Positions 1 to 10,561 of a stretch of DNA of 64,000 bases are shown here, one piece after another (the first letter of the stretch is position 1; every line of letters begins with the position of its first letter). A program made the translations under genes and the position numbers. The stretch covers positions 925,501 through 989,500 of the forward strand of contig NC_089040.1 of NCBI RefSeq assembly GCF_034140825.1, in the 5' to 3' direction. This DNA comes from Oryza sativa Japonica Group (lineage: Eukaryota; Streptophyta; Magnoliopsida; Poales; Poaceae). The notes below the pieces were generated by a model. The model did no database searches. It was not told the origin of the DNA and saw nothing but the letters and a program-made list of their open reading frames with translations.

Positions 1-2110
1 GCATCTTCGCTTTCACCGTCGACCGCCTCGTTCGCCGCTGACTGGTGTCCTCGTCTGCACGGCTTATGAAGCCGTTGTTGGGCGCCTACGTCTTCACCGC
101 CGGCCGCCTCGTCTACCGCTGACTGGTGTCCTCGCTTGCACGGCTGGCCTATTATGCCGCCGTTGTTGGGCGTCTACGTCTTCACCGTCGGCCTGCCTTT
201 GCCGCCGCCGACCGGTGTTTCCGCCTGCACGGCTGGCCTATTACGCCGCCGTTGGTGGGCATCTTCGCTTTCACCGTCGACAACCTCGTTCGCCGCTGAC
301 TGGTGTCCTCGCCTGCACAGCTAGCCTATTATGCCGCCGTTGTTGGGCGTCTACGTCTTCACCTCCGGCCTGCCTCCGTCTGCTGCCGACTGGTGTCCTC
401 GCCTGCACGGCTGGCCTATTATGCCGCCGTTGTTGGGCGTCTACGTCATCACGGCCGGCCTGCCTTTGCCGCCGCCGACCGGTGTTTCCGCCTGCACCGC
501 TGGCCTATTATGCCGCTGTTGTTAGGTGTCTACGTCTTTCACCGCCGGCCTGCCTTTGCCGCCGTCGACCGGTGTTTCCCCCTGCACGGCTGGCCTATTA
601 TGCCACCGTTGGTGGGCATCTTCGCTTTCACCGTCGACCGCCTCATTCGCCGCTGACTGGTGTCCTCGCCTGCACGGCTGGCCTATTATGAAGCCGTTGT
701 TGGGCGCCTACGTCTTCACCGACCGGCTGCCTCGTCCACCGCCGACTGGTGTCTCCGCCTGCACGGCTGGCCTATTATGCCACCGTTGTTGGGTGTCTAC
801 ATCTTCACCGCCGGCTGCCTTCGTCTCCGCCGACTGGTGTCACCGCCTGCATGGCTAGCCTATTATGCCGCTGTTGTTGGGCGTCTACGTCTTCACCGAC
901 CGGCCGCCTCGTCCGCCGCCGACTGGTGTCTCCGCTTGCACGGCTGGCCTATTATGCCGCTGTTGTTGGGCGTCTACGACTTCACCGCTGGCTTGCCTTC
1001 GCCACCGCCGACCGGTGCTTCCGCCTGCACGGCCGGCCTATTATGCCACCGTTGTTGGGTGTCTACATCTTCACCGCCGGCTTGCCTTCGTCTCCGCCGA
1101 CTGGTGTCACCGCCTGCACGGCTGGCCTATTATGCCGCTGTTGTTGGGCGTCTACGTCTTCACCGACCGGCCGCCTCGTCCGTCGCCGACTGGTGTCTCC
1201 GCCTGCACGGCTGGCCTATTATGCCGCTGTTGTTGGGCGTCTACGACTTCACCGCCGGCTTGCCTTCACCACTGCCGACCGGTGCTTCCGCCTGCACGGC
1301 CGGCCTATTATGCCACCGTTGTTGGGTGTCTACATCTTCACCACCGGCTTGCCTTCGTCTCCGCCGACTGGTGTCACCGCCTGCACGGCTGGCCTATTAT
1401 GCCGCTGTTGTTGGGCGTCTACGTCTTCACCGACCGGCCGCCTCGTCCGTCGCCGACTGGTGTCTCCGCCTGCACGGCTGGCCTATTATTCCGTTGTTGT
1501 TGGGCGTCTACGACTTCACCGCCGGCTTGCCTTCGCCACCGCCGACTGGTGCTTCCGCCTGCACGGCCGGCCTATTATGCCACCGTTGTTGGGCGTCTAC
1601 ATCTTCACCGTTAGCTTGTCTTCGCCACCGTCGACTGGTGCTTCCGCCTGCACGGCTGGCCTACTATGCCGCCGTTGTTGGGCGTCTACGTCTTCACCGA
1701 GCGGCCGCCTCGTCCGCCGCCGACTGGTGTCTCCGCCTGCACAGCTGGCCTATTATGCCGCTGTTGTTGGGTGTCTACGACTTCACCGCCGACTTGCCTT
1801 CGTCCGCCGACTGGTGTCACCGCCTGCACGGCTGGCCTATTATGCCGCTGTTGTTGGGCGTCTATGACTTCACCGCCGGCTTGCCTTCGCCACCGCTGAC
1901 TGGTGCTTCCGCCTGCACGGCCAGCCTATTATGCCGCCATTGTTGGGCGTCTACGACTTCACCGCCGGCTTGCCTTCGTCCGCCGCCGACTGGTGTCTCC
2001 GCCTGCACGGCTGGCCTATTATGCCGCCGTCGTTAGACATCTACATCTTCACCGACCGACCACCTCGTATGACGCCAACTGGTGCTATCGTCTTCACGGC
2101 TGGCCACGTC
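1..2110 (+). repeat. 89-bp tandem repeat array with 267-bp higher-order period
   Basis: A GC-rich unit recurs about every 89 bp; one core, TTGTTGGGCGTCTAC, starts near 1141 and 1230 and recurs with one change near 1319. Between about 870 and 1760 three unit types alternate, told apart by the bases before CTTCACC (gt, ga or acat). This gives a 267-bp higher-order unit repeated about three times. From 1 to 700 a different set of types is spaced by whole numbers of units. Because 3 x 89 is divisible by three, all forward frames stay open for long distances, which explains the long repetitive reading frames here. I read these as repeat structure, not as protein genes. Confidence 0.9.
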
Positions 2111-3900
2111 GCCGCCACCGCTAATAGGCGTCGTTATCTTCAACACAAGTTGTCTGCGTCTGCTGCCGACTGGTTTCTTCACTTCCATGGCTGCATGATT
2201 ATGATACTATTGATTGGCCTTATAGTCTTCACCGCCAGTCGTCTTGTCTACTGATTGACTGGTGTCCTCGCCTCTACGGCTGGTTTATACCGCTACCACT
2301 ACTGATGGACGTCATCGTCTTCATTGCTGGCTGCCTTGTCTGACGCCGACTGGTTTGTTCGCCTCCACAGCTACATGTCTTCGTCAACATTGACTGGTGT
2401 CATCGTCATCACCAGTTTGCCTTTGCCGCCGCCCATGGCGTCTTCACTTTCATGGCTGGCCTATTTTGCCGCGGTTAAAGAACGTCTTTGTTTTCATCAT
2501 CACTCTACTTCTTCGAGCAACTTCATCTTTATTATCTTCGGCACCGGCAAACTCTATTGCCTTTACTTCGCAAGCTTTGCTACTTCGCCGACCACGACGT
2601 CTACAAGAGCCTCAACATCTCGGCATGCGTCAACAAGTATAATGCCGTGTTATTTTACTATAACAAGTGGTGTTCCAATATTCAAGATTTTTACTCGGAC
2701 ATCTTCTATGCGTATCTTCACTCAAGCAATGACTACTCGACGACAAGAAGCTACAATTCTCGACTCTATGTTCAGTTGTTTCTCAACTAACCAAAGAGTC
2801 GGGGGCTACACAAATACAAGACTCTCAAAATTCGACAAGCTTTATGTCAAGATGAAGCAATCAATCAATCAGCCAACGAGTTCTATGGAATCTACTTCGG
2901 GAGTCATCAGTTTGGTCTTCACTTCAGAGCAGACGTTCTACTTCAGCAACTCTTATTATTACACCGGCAATTTTGGCTTCTTCACGCCGCCACAATCTGC
3001 TCCAAATTTTTCCAAGTATCAAAGTTTGAGATTCTATCTACATGTCCGGGAGTTTAGAGTTATCAACCAATCAGCTCAGTTTTGATGAGTTGGATAACAG
3101 TATTTACTTTTCTTCAAGTGAAGCATCTGCAACAGCTACAACTCCAAGTTCTACTACCATCTTTACAAATCAAGGGGTGTTGCATCAATCTTCGTTATGC
3201 ACACATCAAGAAAATTACTTGAGCTTTGATATCTTCTTAACAGTTTGATGGATTATTGTCACTGACTTCATCACCAGCACCTCTACTTCATCGGCCCTGA
3301 CATCTCTGTCGTTGCTAATGGATGACTACGTCTTAGCCTCCGGTTGCTTCCGTCATTGCTGGCTTGTTATTTCGCCTTCACGGTTGACCTACTATGCAAA
3401 CGCTGATGAGCGTCTTAGTCATTATCATTGGTTGCTACACTGCTATTGACTGGATTACCGACATCGTCATCTTCATCAATATCCTGTCAAGCCTCTTCAA
3501 CATAGCCTATTCTACTGCTGTTTGATGGGCAACTTCGTCATCATAGTCGATCATCTTTGTTGCTGCTAATCATTATTACTGTCGGTTGCGTTTGTCGTCG
3601 CCGACTATTTTCTTCATCTTCATGATTGGTGGATTTCGTCATCGCCTTTGATGCGTGTCTACATCTTCACCCTCGGCTTGCTTTCGTCACCACCGACCGA
3701 TATCCTCGCCTTCACGGATGACTTATTATGTCACCGCTAATGGGCATCTTCATCTTCTTCACCAGCTGCCTCGTCTGTCACCGACTGATTATTTTGCTGC
3801 CATGGCTATGCAACTTTATCGCTGGGCGCCTTCATATTCATTGCTGGCTGACCTGACTGCTATCGACTAGTTTATTCGCCTCCACGGCTGTGCAACTTCA
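2110..3900 (+). repeat. Degenerate continuation of the tandem array
   Basis: Traces of the same unit (GACTGGTGTC, CTTCACC and ACGGCTGGCC-like pieces) continue at irregular spacing up to about 3890. Between about 2490 and 3240 they are separated by AT-richer unique sequence. No protein family is recognisable in the reading frames. It is best treated as the decayed or older edge of the array inside the LTR element. Confidence 0.6.
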
Positions 3901-5134
3901 TCACTTTTGATTGGTATCATTATCTTCACTACCACCAATATTTTCTATGCTCAAAGACTGGACTATTTATTATTCCCCGTAAGGGTTATCAACCGAATAC
4001 TTACGCCAGTCGGGATTCAATTATTATATCTATTTGGGAGTATCCCATAAGGGATAATCACTCAGATCATAAGCTATTCATATGAGCTACACTTGGTCTA
4101 TATCACCCGAAAGATTTATTACTCGGGAGCATGTTACATGCGTCATCCTTTAAAGGATGTCGAAGGCATATTTTTTGGCCTAGGCCTAATATGTCTGCAG
4201 CCCATATTTTCAGGTGTGACCTGTCACGTTCTTTTAGGGACTTAGGCACTTTTTGCTTAGGCCAAAGTGCGCGTGATCAAGTGCCCAATACCTTAAAATC
4301 TTTTTATACCATAGTTACTCAACTTTTTAGGAGTTGGTACAATGCATTTTAAAAGGTGCCCAACAGTGAAGTTTTTTATAGCTACCCCGCTGACTTTTTT
4401 ATATAGTCAAGGCGCTATTTGGGTTTATCAAGCAATTGATTGGATACAATATCATTGCTTTTTGCCACGTAAGTGTGCATTTTTATTGACCAATATTATG
4501 GCTTAGGCTGATTATATATTGTGGTCATTTTCCAGGCGGTTGGTAAATCCTTATGAGTTTATTTACTCGGATGTTACACCACATATGCCGTATATTTCCA
4601 GGTGTGGTGAAACCATGTGTCTTTTAAGGACTTAAGCACATCTGTTAAAGCAGTGTGCGCATGGTGTATGCCCAATACTTTGGAAATTTCTTTATTCACT
4701 GCATTCAAGCTTTTTTATAGCTGTTTTGCTAAGTGAATTTTCAATGATGTAGTCAACTTTAGATTGCTCGCATCAATTTTTACAAAGCAGTCGGTATATC
4801 ACTTGGATCATGTTATTTGGGGATTCATACCGCATATGCTATATATTGATATCAAGTCACTTGGTTAACTATAATGATCAAAAACCACTCAGTTGGTTGG
4901 ATTATTTATTCCCTGACTGTATGCTTGGTTTATTCAATTAACCACATAGTCGGGGCTACACCTATTAGGTGCATCTAGTCGATGCACCTGACTTTGTTTT
5001 TCAGCCCTCCACGGTCTTCTGATTCGGTAAAAGTACTCGGGAGATCATAGCGAAGATGATTGAAGCACTCGGCTTTGGAATAATCTAGTTCGTGAGAAGA
5101 TTATCTTTTCGACTGCGAAGGTCTTAGGGGCTAC
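3900..5134 (+). other. Non-coding internal region of the LTR element
   Basis: This stretch is AT-rich with no long reading frame. It holds a diverged internal duplication: a piece near 4200-4270 (CAGGTGTG, then TTTTAGGGACTTAGGCAC) resembles one near 4590-4645 (CAGGTGTG, then TTTTAAGGACTTAAGCAC). A purine-containing stretch ending in AGGGGCTAC directly precedes the LTR, where a polypurine tract is expected. Confidence 0.6.
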
Positions 5135-5600
5135 TGTGGAGATTATGGGTACCCCATACCCACACGGCATGGTTATCCGACTAGTTATAGGAGATAACTC
5201 ATATCTATGAAATATGTAACATATCATGACTTGGGTATTACGTTTCCTTGTATATTACGGAACGGTCTAAAGTCCTGGTTTGATAAGATTGTAAAGTAGA
5301 TTTAGTAAACCGATACCGTATTGGTTAAGGTTTCTATCTTATAATCCTGCCCTCCATCCTATATAAGGTGGGCAGGAGGCCCTCTAGGGGGCATGAGCAC
5401 ATATGATCGTCAGATCTATACTACACCCGGCGGATTCAAATTCCCAAACAGGAGTAGGGTATTACCTCTCATTGAGAGGGCCTCAACTTGTCTAAATCCT
5501 TGTCTCCGTATCCATCCACTTTTAGGTCTCGTGCACTACCCCTTTTATTATTGCCGAATTCATGTTTCGACAGTTCCAGACTTACATTATATAGCTGACA
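5135..5600 (+). repeat. 3' LTR of the fossil element
   Basis: The LTR begins TGTGGAGATTATGGG and ends AGCTGACA, so it has TG...CA termini over about 466 bp. It contains a TATATAAGG-type promoter motif near 5362. The flank after it begins ATGTT, the candidate right-hand copy of a 5-bp target duplication. The matching left copy would lie outside the window. Confidence 0.75.
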
Positions 5601-6110
5601 ATGTTATGTGACGCATGAGTTGCACAATATATATATATCTTTAGGCTAAATTGTACTATGAATGTTGTTGAGAGTTGTTTCATGATTGACTTCGTTAGCG
5701 GAACGCCTTGGCATTGCAATTTACTTTACCTTCTCTTAGCGATCAAGAAGGCGCATGATAGATAGGTTAACACTAGTTTCCAGAACCGAAAATCGGACGA
5801 TCATTTAATCATGTCTTTTGCTTTAGTAATGGTTTACTAACTCACTGAAATTTTATTAGTAAACTCTTACTAACACTAACACTAATGTGTCATGTGTGAG
5901 TACATCCCTGGAATCCTGAATGAAGAAGCGTCGGCTTGCATCAACCAGTGATCTATCTATCATCTTCGTTTTGTTGTCATCAAGTTTTTAGCCATACTGC
6001 TTGTGTGATTTAACTACGGTTTATTGACTCGGCATAAATGGATTCCTCATGAAAGCATTGTTCCCTGAAAATTTGCCTTCTTTTTTATACTGGTCAGGAA
6101 GGCACGTTTA
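5601..6110 (+). pseudogene. Relic of F-box gene 3' flank (two partial copies)
   Basis: Two stretches resemble the 3' end and downstream flank of the intact F-box gene at 10950-12905. Sequence 5601-5760 matches 13132-13220, with shared ATGT-TGTGACGC and GAGAGTTGTTTCATGA. Sequence 5935-6110 matches 12895-13010 and then about 13190, with shared TCAACCA-TGAT, TCATCAAGTTTT and GTGTGATTTAA. The coding body is absent: the LTR element now occupies the upstream side. This supports an extra, lost copy of the F-box gene at the left edge of the cluster. Confidence 0.65.
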
Positions 6111-6199
6111 TCTGCTGAGCGATATTATTTTCCAAAACCTGATAAACCTAAAAAAACTGGCGACACATTTAGCAAATCCGTTGCAAAATACTATAAATC

Positions 6200-6290
6200 A
6201 TTAATCAGGATTCAAAATCTTTTACAAGGAATAAAAAAATCTATTGCTAATTACTCTGAATAATAATGTCTTTAACTAATAATAAATAAA
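6200..6290. other. Copy of SKP1-like gene 3' flank
   Basis: Sequence around 6228-6262 (aaaaaatctattg, then ctaattact) matches 13520-13555 and 16700-16740, which lie at the corresponding place beside other SKP1-like copies or relics. It helps define the duplicated block. No gene is seen between 6290 and 7140 apart from the mobile elements listed. Confidence 0.5.
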
Positions 6291-6412
6291 CAAGGAAAAG
6301 GCTATACGTATTAACATTTTCTTACTAAAACTGACGTGTCACGCTATGAGTGTACGTTGATTTTTTATAACTTTCATATAACTAAATTAAATGGTTGAGA
6401 TGATTGTTAATA

Positions 6413-6671
6413 CTCCCTCCTTCCATAAATGTTTGACACCGTTGACTTTTTTAAACATATTTGACCATTCGTCTTGTTCAAAAAATTTTGTGAAATATGT
6501 AAAACTATATATATACATAAAAGTATATTTAATAATGAATCAAATGATAGGAAAATAATTAATAATTACTTAAATTTTTTTAATAAGACGAACGGTCAAA
6601 CATGTTTAAAAAAATCAACGGCGTCAAGCATTTTGGGATGGAGTAAGAAAATTATTTTGGGATGGAGAGAG
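6413..6671. mobile_element. Stowaway-type MITE (Tc1/mariner-like)
   Basis: The left terminus is CTCCCTCCTTCCATAAATG and the right end is CATTTTGGGATGGAG, flanked by TA at 6411-6412 and 6672-6673. The empty site in the second 56-bp repeat copy confirms a TA target. The last 28 bp (6644-6671) duplicate the right terminus plus adjoining flank, so the primary end is at 6643. Internal sequence is the same family as the element at 16084-16318, in opposite orientation. Confidence 0.9.
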
Positions 6672-6708
6672 TAAGAAAATTTAGTCTGTGTAGCAGTGCT
6701 AAATTAAA

Positions 6709-7127
6709 CTAGCCTCGTAGTCACGCTTTGCGTGACTTTTAATCTGTTTAAGAACTTTTCTATATGGTCTATTAGTTTAGGTAAGCTTTGAAGAAGGCTT
6801 TGATATAATAAGTTAATTTTATTTTACAAAGTATTGATTTCCAAGTTGTACTATATGGTTATAATAAGAGAAATCACTAGAAACCTCATCTTTCTTCTCT
6901 CTTTATCCCCACTCATTTTTATCATGTGTCTAGAGGAGGTAACAGAAACCTCCGGAAATTTCCATATGTTTAGCCCATTTATGTTTTTTTTAATACATGT
7001 ATCCGTTTGATCCAATGGCTATAGTTTACCCAAACCCTTTATCTGATGGCTATTATATTTGTGATGATGTGGCGCATTCTCGTGTAATATAGCTTGCTGC
7101 TTTTACTATATATACTATATAATAAGA
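6709..7127 (-). mobile_element. Non-autonomous Helitron, 419 bp
   Basis: Read on the minus strand it begins TCTTATTATATAGTATATA and ends with a hairpin (GTCACGC, AAA, GCGTGAC) followed by TACGAGGCTAG. These are the TC 5' end and the hairpin-plus-CTAG 3' end of Helitrons. It sits between A (6708) and T (7128) with no target duplication, as the family requires. The intact junction is preserved in the first copy of the 56-bp repeat at about 6391. No coding sequence is visible. Confidence 0.88.
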
Positions 7128-7142
7128 TGGTTGAGATGATTG

Positions 7143-7544
7143 TTAATAAGAAAATTTAGTCTGTGTAGCAGTGCTCAATAAATGAATGTATACTGTGAAA
7201 GCCGTGGAAGGGGACGTTCTCCGGCGACGGCTCCGGCGGCTTGTCCTAGTCCTTGATGAGCTCCGCCGTGCGCTGAGCATGTTCTCCACGCCCATCAAGC
7301 TGGCCTCCAGCCTGAGTATGTCCGTCTCCTCCTCGTCGCTGGACTCGCCGTCTAATACTTCCTCTTCCTTACCTTGAGCTTCGCCGGCGGCGTGCTTGGC
7401 GCAGTACTCGACCATCTCAGCGAGGGGTTTGGCGGCGGCGCAGCCGTCCTCGATCAGTTGCCGCAACAGGCTCGCCGCCCTCTCCGCCATTGATGATATC
7501 TCCCCGTCGGAGCTCATCATCTTGTTGATATCTTCTTCCGCCAT
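7143..7544 (-). pseudogene. SKP1-like gene copy 1, frameshifted
   Basis: Read on the minus strand, ATG at 7544 opens a 133-residue frame. Its N-terminal half is a SKP1 POZ domain: SSDGEISSMAERAASLL, then IEDGCA and MVEYCAKH. Homology continues to LMGVENMLS near 7285. There, compared with the intact copy at 17729-18229, about 13 bp encoding the LAAQ stretch are missing. The next codons then read as arginine-rich nonsense, although the underlying DNA still matches the RTAELIK region. The second half of the C-terminal Skp1 domain, which binds the F-box, is therefore lost. Start context and upstream sequence match the other copies. A truncated product is possible, but it should not join an SCF complex normally. 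Confidence 0.85.
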
Positions 7545-7760
7545 TGATGACGACAACTGTCCAGCGAGCTAGCGACCGGTTTGCACGGAGAAATCAATTA
7601 ATTGCATGAAACCGATCTAATCCGAGTCTAATTTCAATGCGAACTGTTGCGATGAATCCGTTTCTGAAACATGCACACGCGTGCAGTTGAGTGGATTTGA
7701 TCTTTCTTTTTTTTTTGCGGGGAGTGGATTTGATCTGATCGAGAGGGGTTTATGTAAATC
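7545..7760 (-). promoter_or_regulatory. SKP1-like copy 1 upstream region
   Basis: Sequence 7560-7735 shares blocks with the upstream regions of SKP1-like copies 2 and 3: GCTAGCGACCGGTTTGCACGG, reduced to GCTAGC and TTTGCACGGAGAAAT in copy 2, then ATTGCATGA, TCTAATTT and CGTGCAGTTGAGTGGA. It shows that the duplicated unit included the promoter. Sequence from 7760 to about 8200 holds nothing I recognise. Confidence 0.55.
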
Positions 7761-8419
7761 TTATACGTTTGGGGCATTTGCAAACTTGTCCATTGTTTTT
7801 CTTAATCTAACTTAAGACTCTGGTTTTTATGATATTTTGCAAGAATGCTATTCGAATGTAGTTTTGCAATAACAATTTAAAACTGTGGTAAATTTGTAAT
7901 TGCCCCAATATGTTTATCAACCCATTACCGGAACACTAGGCTTCTTTCTGCTTCCTGAAACTCCAAAATTACAGATCAAAGTTACCAATGTGATTCCGAT
8001 TCAGAAGTACATAGAAAATATCCCAGTACAAGAAAATCTATTTGTCCTGCAAGAAAATTTGGAGCAGCACCAAATCACAAGACAAAGTGCACAAGCATTA
8101 CATTAGTGTTCCAAACCATTGCTGTGAAGAAGAACAAAAGTTCCAAACCCTTACAGAACGAAACATTACCTACCATCACCAGTGGAAAAGCAACAACTAG
8201 TTAACTACACTTGCATCCAGTGCAGTCACACCCTACTATCAGATGGTAATGCAGCTAATAACTGAACTACAAAACGACTGCAAGTGTTAAACTAGACATA
8301 AAGACCACCATGAGGATCTCCTAGATTTCTAGGCCAAGTTGCACAAGTCTCTGCTCTACATCACAAGGGGGCAATTTCAGAAGAAGCTAATAAGAGCAGA
8401 GCACTCGTGCGTGTGCCAA

Positions 8420-9600
8420 TCACTGGCCGTCTCCGTCTGAATAGAACATGCTTGGATACACCCAGAAGGCCTGCAGCTGACTGTACCAGTTTCTTTTGAA
8501 CACAAGGTTATCATCAGTGGTAGGATCCCACACAGCATCTGCATCATCACCCAACCCATGAAGGCTCCATGGCTGGGAGTAGTGAGCATAGTACAAGCAG
8601 TTGCTCCTCCCTCCCCAGCGCTCCGGGTTCTTGAAAGCAAACGGCGGGCTTCTCGCATCACCCCCGATAAAGAGTGCCCAGTTCTCCAGCTTCTTTACCT
8701 CCACCCATTTTGCAGGCTTGGCTGACATGTCCAGGCGGTACGGTCTGTAGTTGACTGGTGCTCCAAATGACAAAGTTATGTAGTGGTCAACAATGAGAAG
8801 CATGCCATCGCAAACCACTAGCCATGGTCTCAAATATGGACATTCACTCATGTCATCCCACCACAGGGTTTTCATCTTCTTCAGGCGAAGCTTGGGGGCC
8901 AACTGCAAAGTGTACAGCTTGTATTCAATCACGGCGATGAGCTGACCATTGAATTCCACAATCTGATCGACCCGATTAACAGGAAGCTTGAGCTCAGACC
9001 AGGAGTCACTTCCAACCGGCCAATCGAACAGAGATGACCGGTTGCTGATAAGGAGATGTGAGTTGGGTGACGTGATAGGAGCCGTCAGAGTGCCACAAAA
9101 GTAGATCTCCTCATGGTCCTTGCTGAATGGAAGACGTGGTGGTGAAACCTCAGCACCGGTGAACACATCAACAACGAGACAGTAACCACTGCGGCAGCAT
9201 ATGAGTTGACCATGAGAAGAGCCTGCAAAAAGCATCTTCTGCAGAGTTTCTCGAGGAATCTGGCAGCGGAGCGGGGTGTTTCGGTTGGCTAGATCAATGA
9301 CCTGACATGAGCGTAGTAGCTTGTGAGGACCATTGCTGGTAGAAGGGATACAAGGGGATTTGACGCGGACATTGGGTCGGACGAGGAGTGGTGGGAGTAA
9401 GGTGCGAAAGGCAGATTTTGATGGGTATGATGAGAAGGCAGCACGCCAAGAATGGCAGGTGCCAGCAAAGGCGAGAATGTCGACGAAGGAGCCCAACAGA
9501 GGAACAATGGAGTGAAGCAGTTCTTCTTGGAACCTTTGCGCACAGACGTGGCAGGGGGCATTGAGCCAGAGGCATCAGAGATCTTGCTGGGGCTTTGCAT
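8420..9600 (-). CDS. F-box/DUF295 (KIB1-4 beta-propeller) protein, N-terminal frame break
   Basis: This minus-strand gene has a non-coding or short first exon ending at 10562 (CAAG|GTCTGC), an intron at 9622-10561 and one large coding exon. From 9543 downward a continuous frame encodes the F-box (LLHSIVPLLGSFVDILAFAG, then TCHSWRAAF) and a DUF295 propeller ending in NPERWGG and YPSMFYSDGDGQ. The only plausible ATG (9598-9600, MQSPSKISDASGSMP) is in another frame. A one-base loss near 9536-9542 (TGTGCGCAAAGG) would explain this. The in-frame upstream sequence meets a TGA. Such F-box proteins are expected to present substrates to SCF ligases. The rest of the frame, over 350 codons, is intact, so the break is recent or a sequence error. 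It lies head to head with the next F-box gene. Confidence 0.75.
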
Positions 9601-9724
9601 GATGGCAGATTGCCGAACTCCCTGCAACACATAACGAATTTGATCACAAGTTAGAAGGATGAAACTGACTAATCTGGAAGCCTGCTAGAATTTCAGCTAC
9701 CAAATACATGCAGAAGACATCTAA

Positions 9725-9966
9725 GGCTCTGTTCGAAAGAGCAGGTTGGGAACGTTTGGCTCTGGCACGAAAAACGGAACGATCCATTAGCGCGTGATTA
9801 ATTAAGTATTAGCTAATTTTTTTTTCAAAAATGAAACAATATGATTTTTTTAAACAACTTTCGTATAAAAACTTTTTACAAAAAACGCATCAAAATAGTA
9901 GTTTGAAAAACGTGCGCGCGGAAATCGAGAAGGAGAGGTTGAGAACCATCACAAACGAACTGAGCC
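9725..9966. mobile_element. PIF/Harbinger-type (Tourist-like) MITE in the F-box gene intron
   Basis: Terminal inverted repeats GGCTCTGTTCG and CGAACTGAGCC are flanked by TAA on both sides (9722-9724 and 9967-9969), the 3-bp target typical of PIF/Harbinger. The 242-bp interior includes GCGTGATTAATTAAGTATTA, which recurs almost unchanged in the element at 61301-61539. It lies wholly inside the intron 9622-10561. Confidence 0.85.
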
Positions 9967-10561
9967 TAAATCGTCATTATACAATGGGAAAGAAGATTTC
10001 AATTCAACCAGGTGCATTTTTATGTTCAGGGAGATACAAATATACAATATCATAGAGGAAAAGGGCTAGTTTTTTTCTCTAATCGAAATGTTTTCCTGCA
10101 TAGTACAGTTTTGAGCTTTTCTATGGAGCACTTCAGTACTGTGTAATCAAATAACGCGCATAAAAATGATCTGAGTGTATTTTTGCGTACTGATTCCTCT
10201 CTCCATTTGTACATCAATCAACTCATGCTTGGCTTCCAAATTTCTATTAAAAAAATCAACACCGCTCATCCAAAGAGTACTATTTTTCTATTAAAAAAAT
10301 CAACCCCAAAAGTAGAAGAGGCACGTTGATTTACATGACACGATTGATAAACCCACCTAATCAACCATATCAATCTAGGGTTGTTACTTTGTTAGCAAGC
10401 ACATCTAACAACAAAAATCCAGTGGAAATTCCAACCCTAGCGAACGCGCCCGTTTCTTGGTTAGGGTTGGATGACACAAGAGATCGAGAAATTTATCAAG
10501 AAAAAAAAAAGAGGAACAGGGTTTAGGCGCGAGAAGGCGGGAGGGTAGAGAGAGCGCAGAC

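Larger units (their letters stand above)
1..5600 (+). mobile_element. LTR retrotransposon fossil, 3' part (Gypsy-like, non-autonomous-looking)
   Basis: The window opens inside a large LTR element whose 5' end lies to the left. Its visible parts are a tandem-repeat array (1 to about 2100, decaying to about 3900), an AT-rich internal stretch without long reading frames (about 3900-5134), and a 3' LTR (5135-5600). No gag, protease, reverse transcriptase or integrase sequence is visible here, so this is either the non-coding 3' portion of a long element or a non-autonomous one. An LTR of about 466 bp and a long non-coding interior are compatible with the RIRE2/Dasheng type of rice Gypsy elements; I infer that from memory and cannot confirm it. 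The element looks old or coding-poor rather than active. It sits immediately beside a relic of an F-box gene 3' flank. Confidence 0.8.
6382..7175 (+). repeat. 56-bp tandem duplication split by two transposon insertions
   Basis: The unit starts AAATTAAATGGTTGAGATG and ends GTAGCAGTGCT. Copy 1 is 6382-6412 plus 6672-6700 and is interrupted by a Stowaway MITE. Copy 2 is 6701-6708 plus 7128-7175 and is interrupted by a Helitron. Removing each insertion restores the same 56-bp sequence, so each copy is the empty-site reference for the other. Confidence 0.9.

Noticed and set aside
215-2124. Several reading frames of 100-458 codons in the 89-bp array
   Set aside because: All three forward frames are open and repeat with the DNA period; the peptides have no family resemblance. 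They are products of the repeat structure inside an LTR element.
7186-7377. Plus-strand frame opposite SKP1-like copy 1
   Set aside because: It is the antisense shadow of the SKP1 relic.
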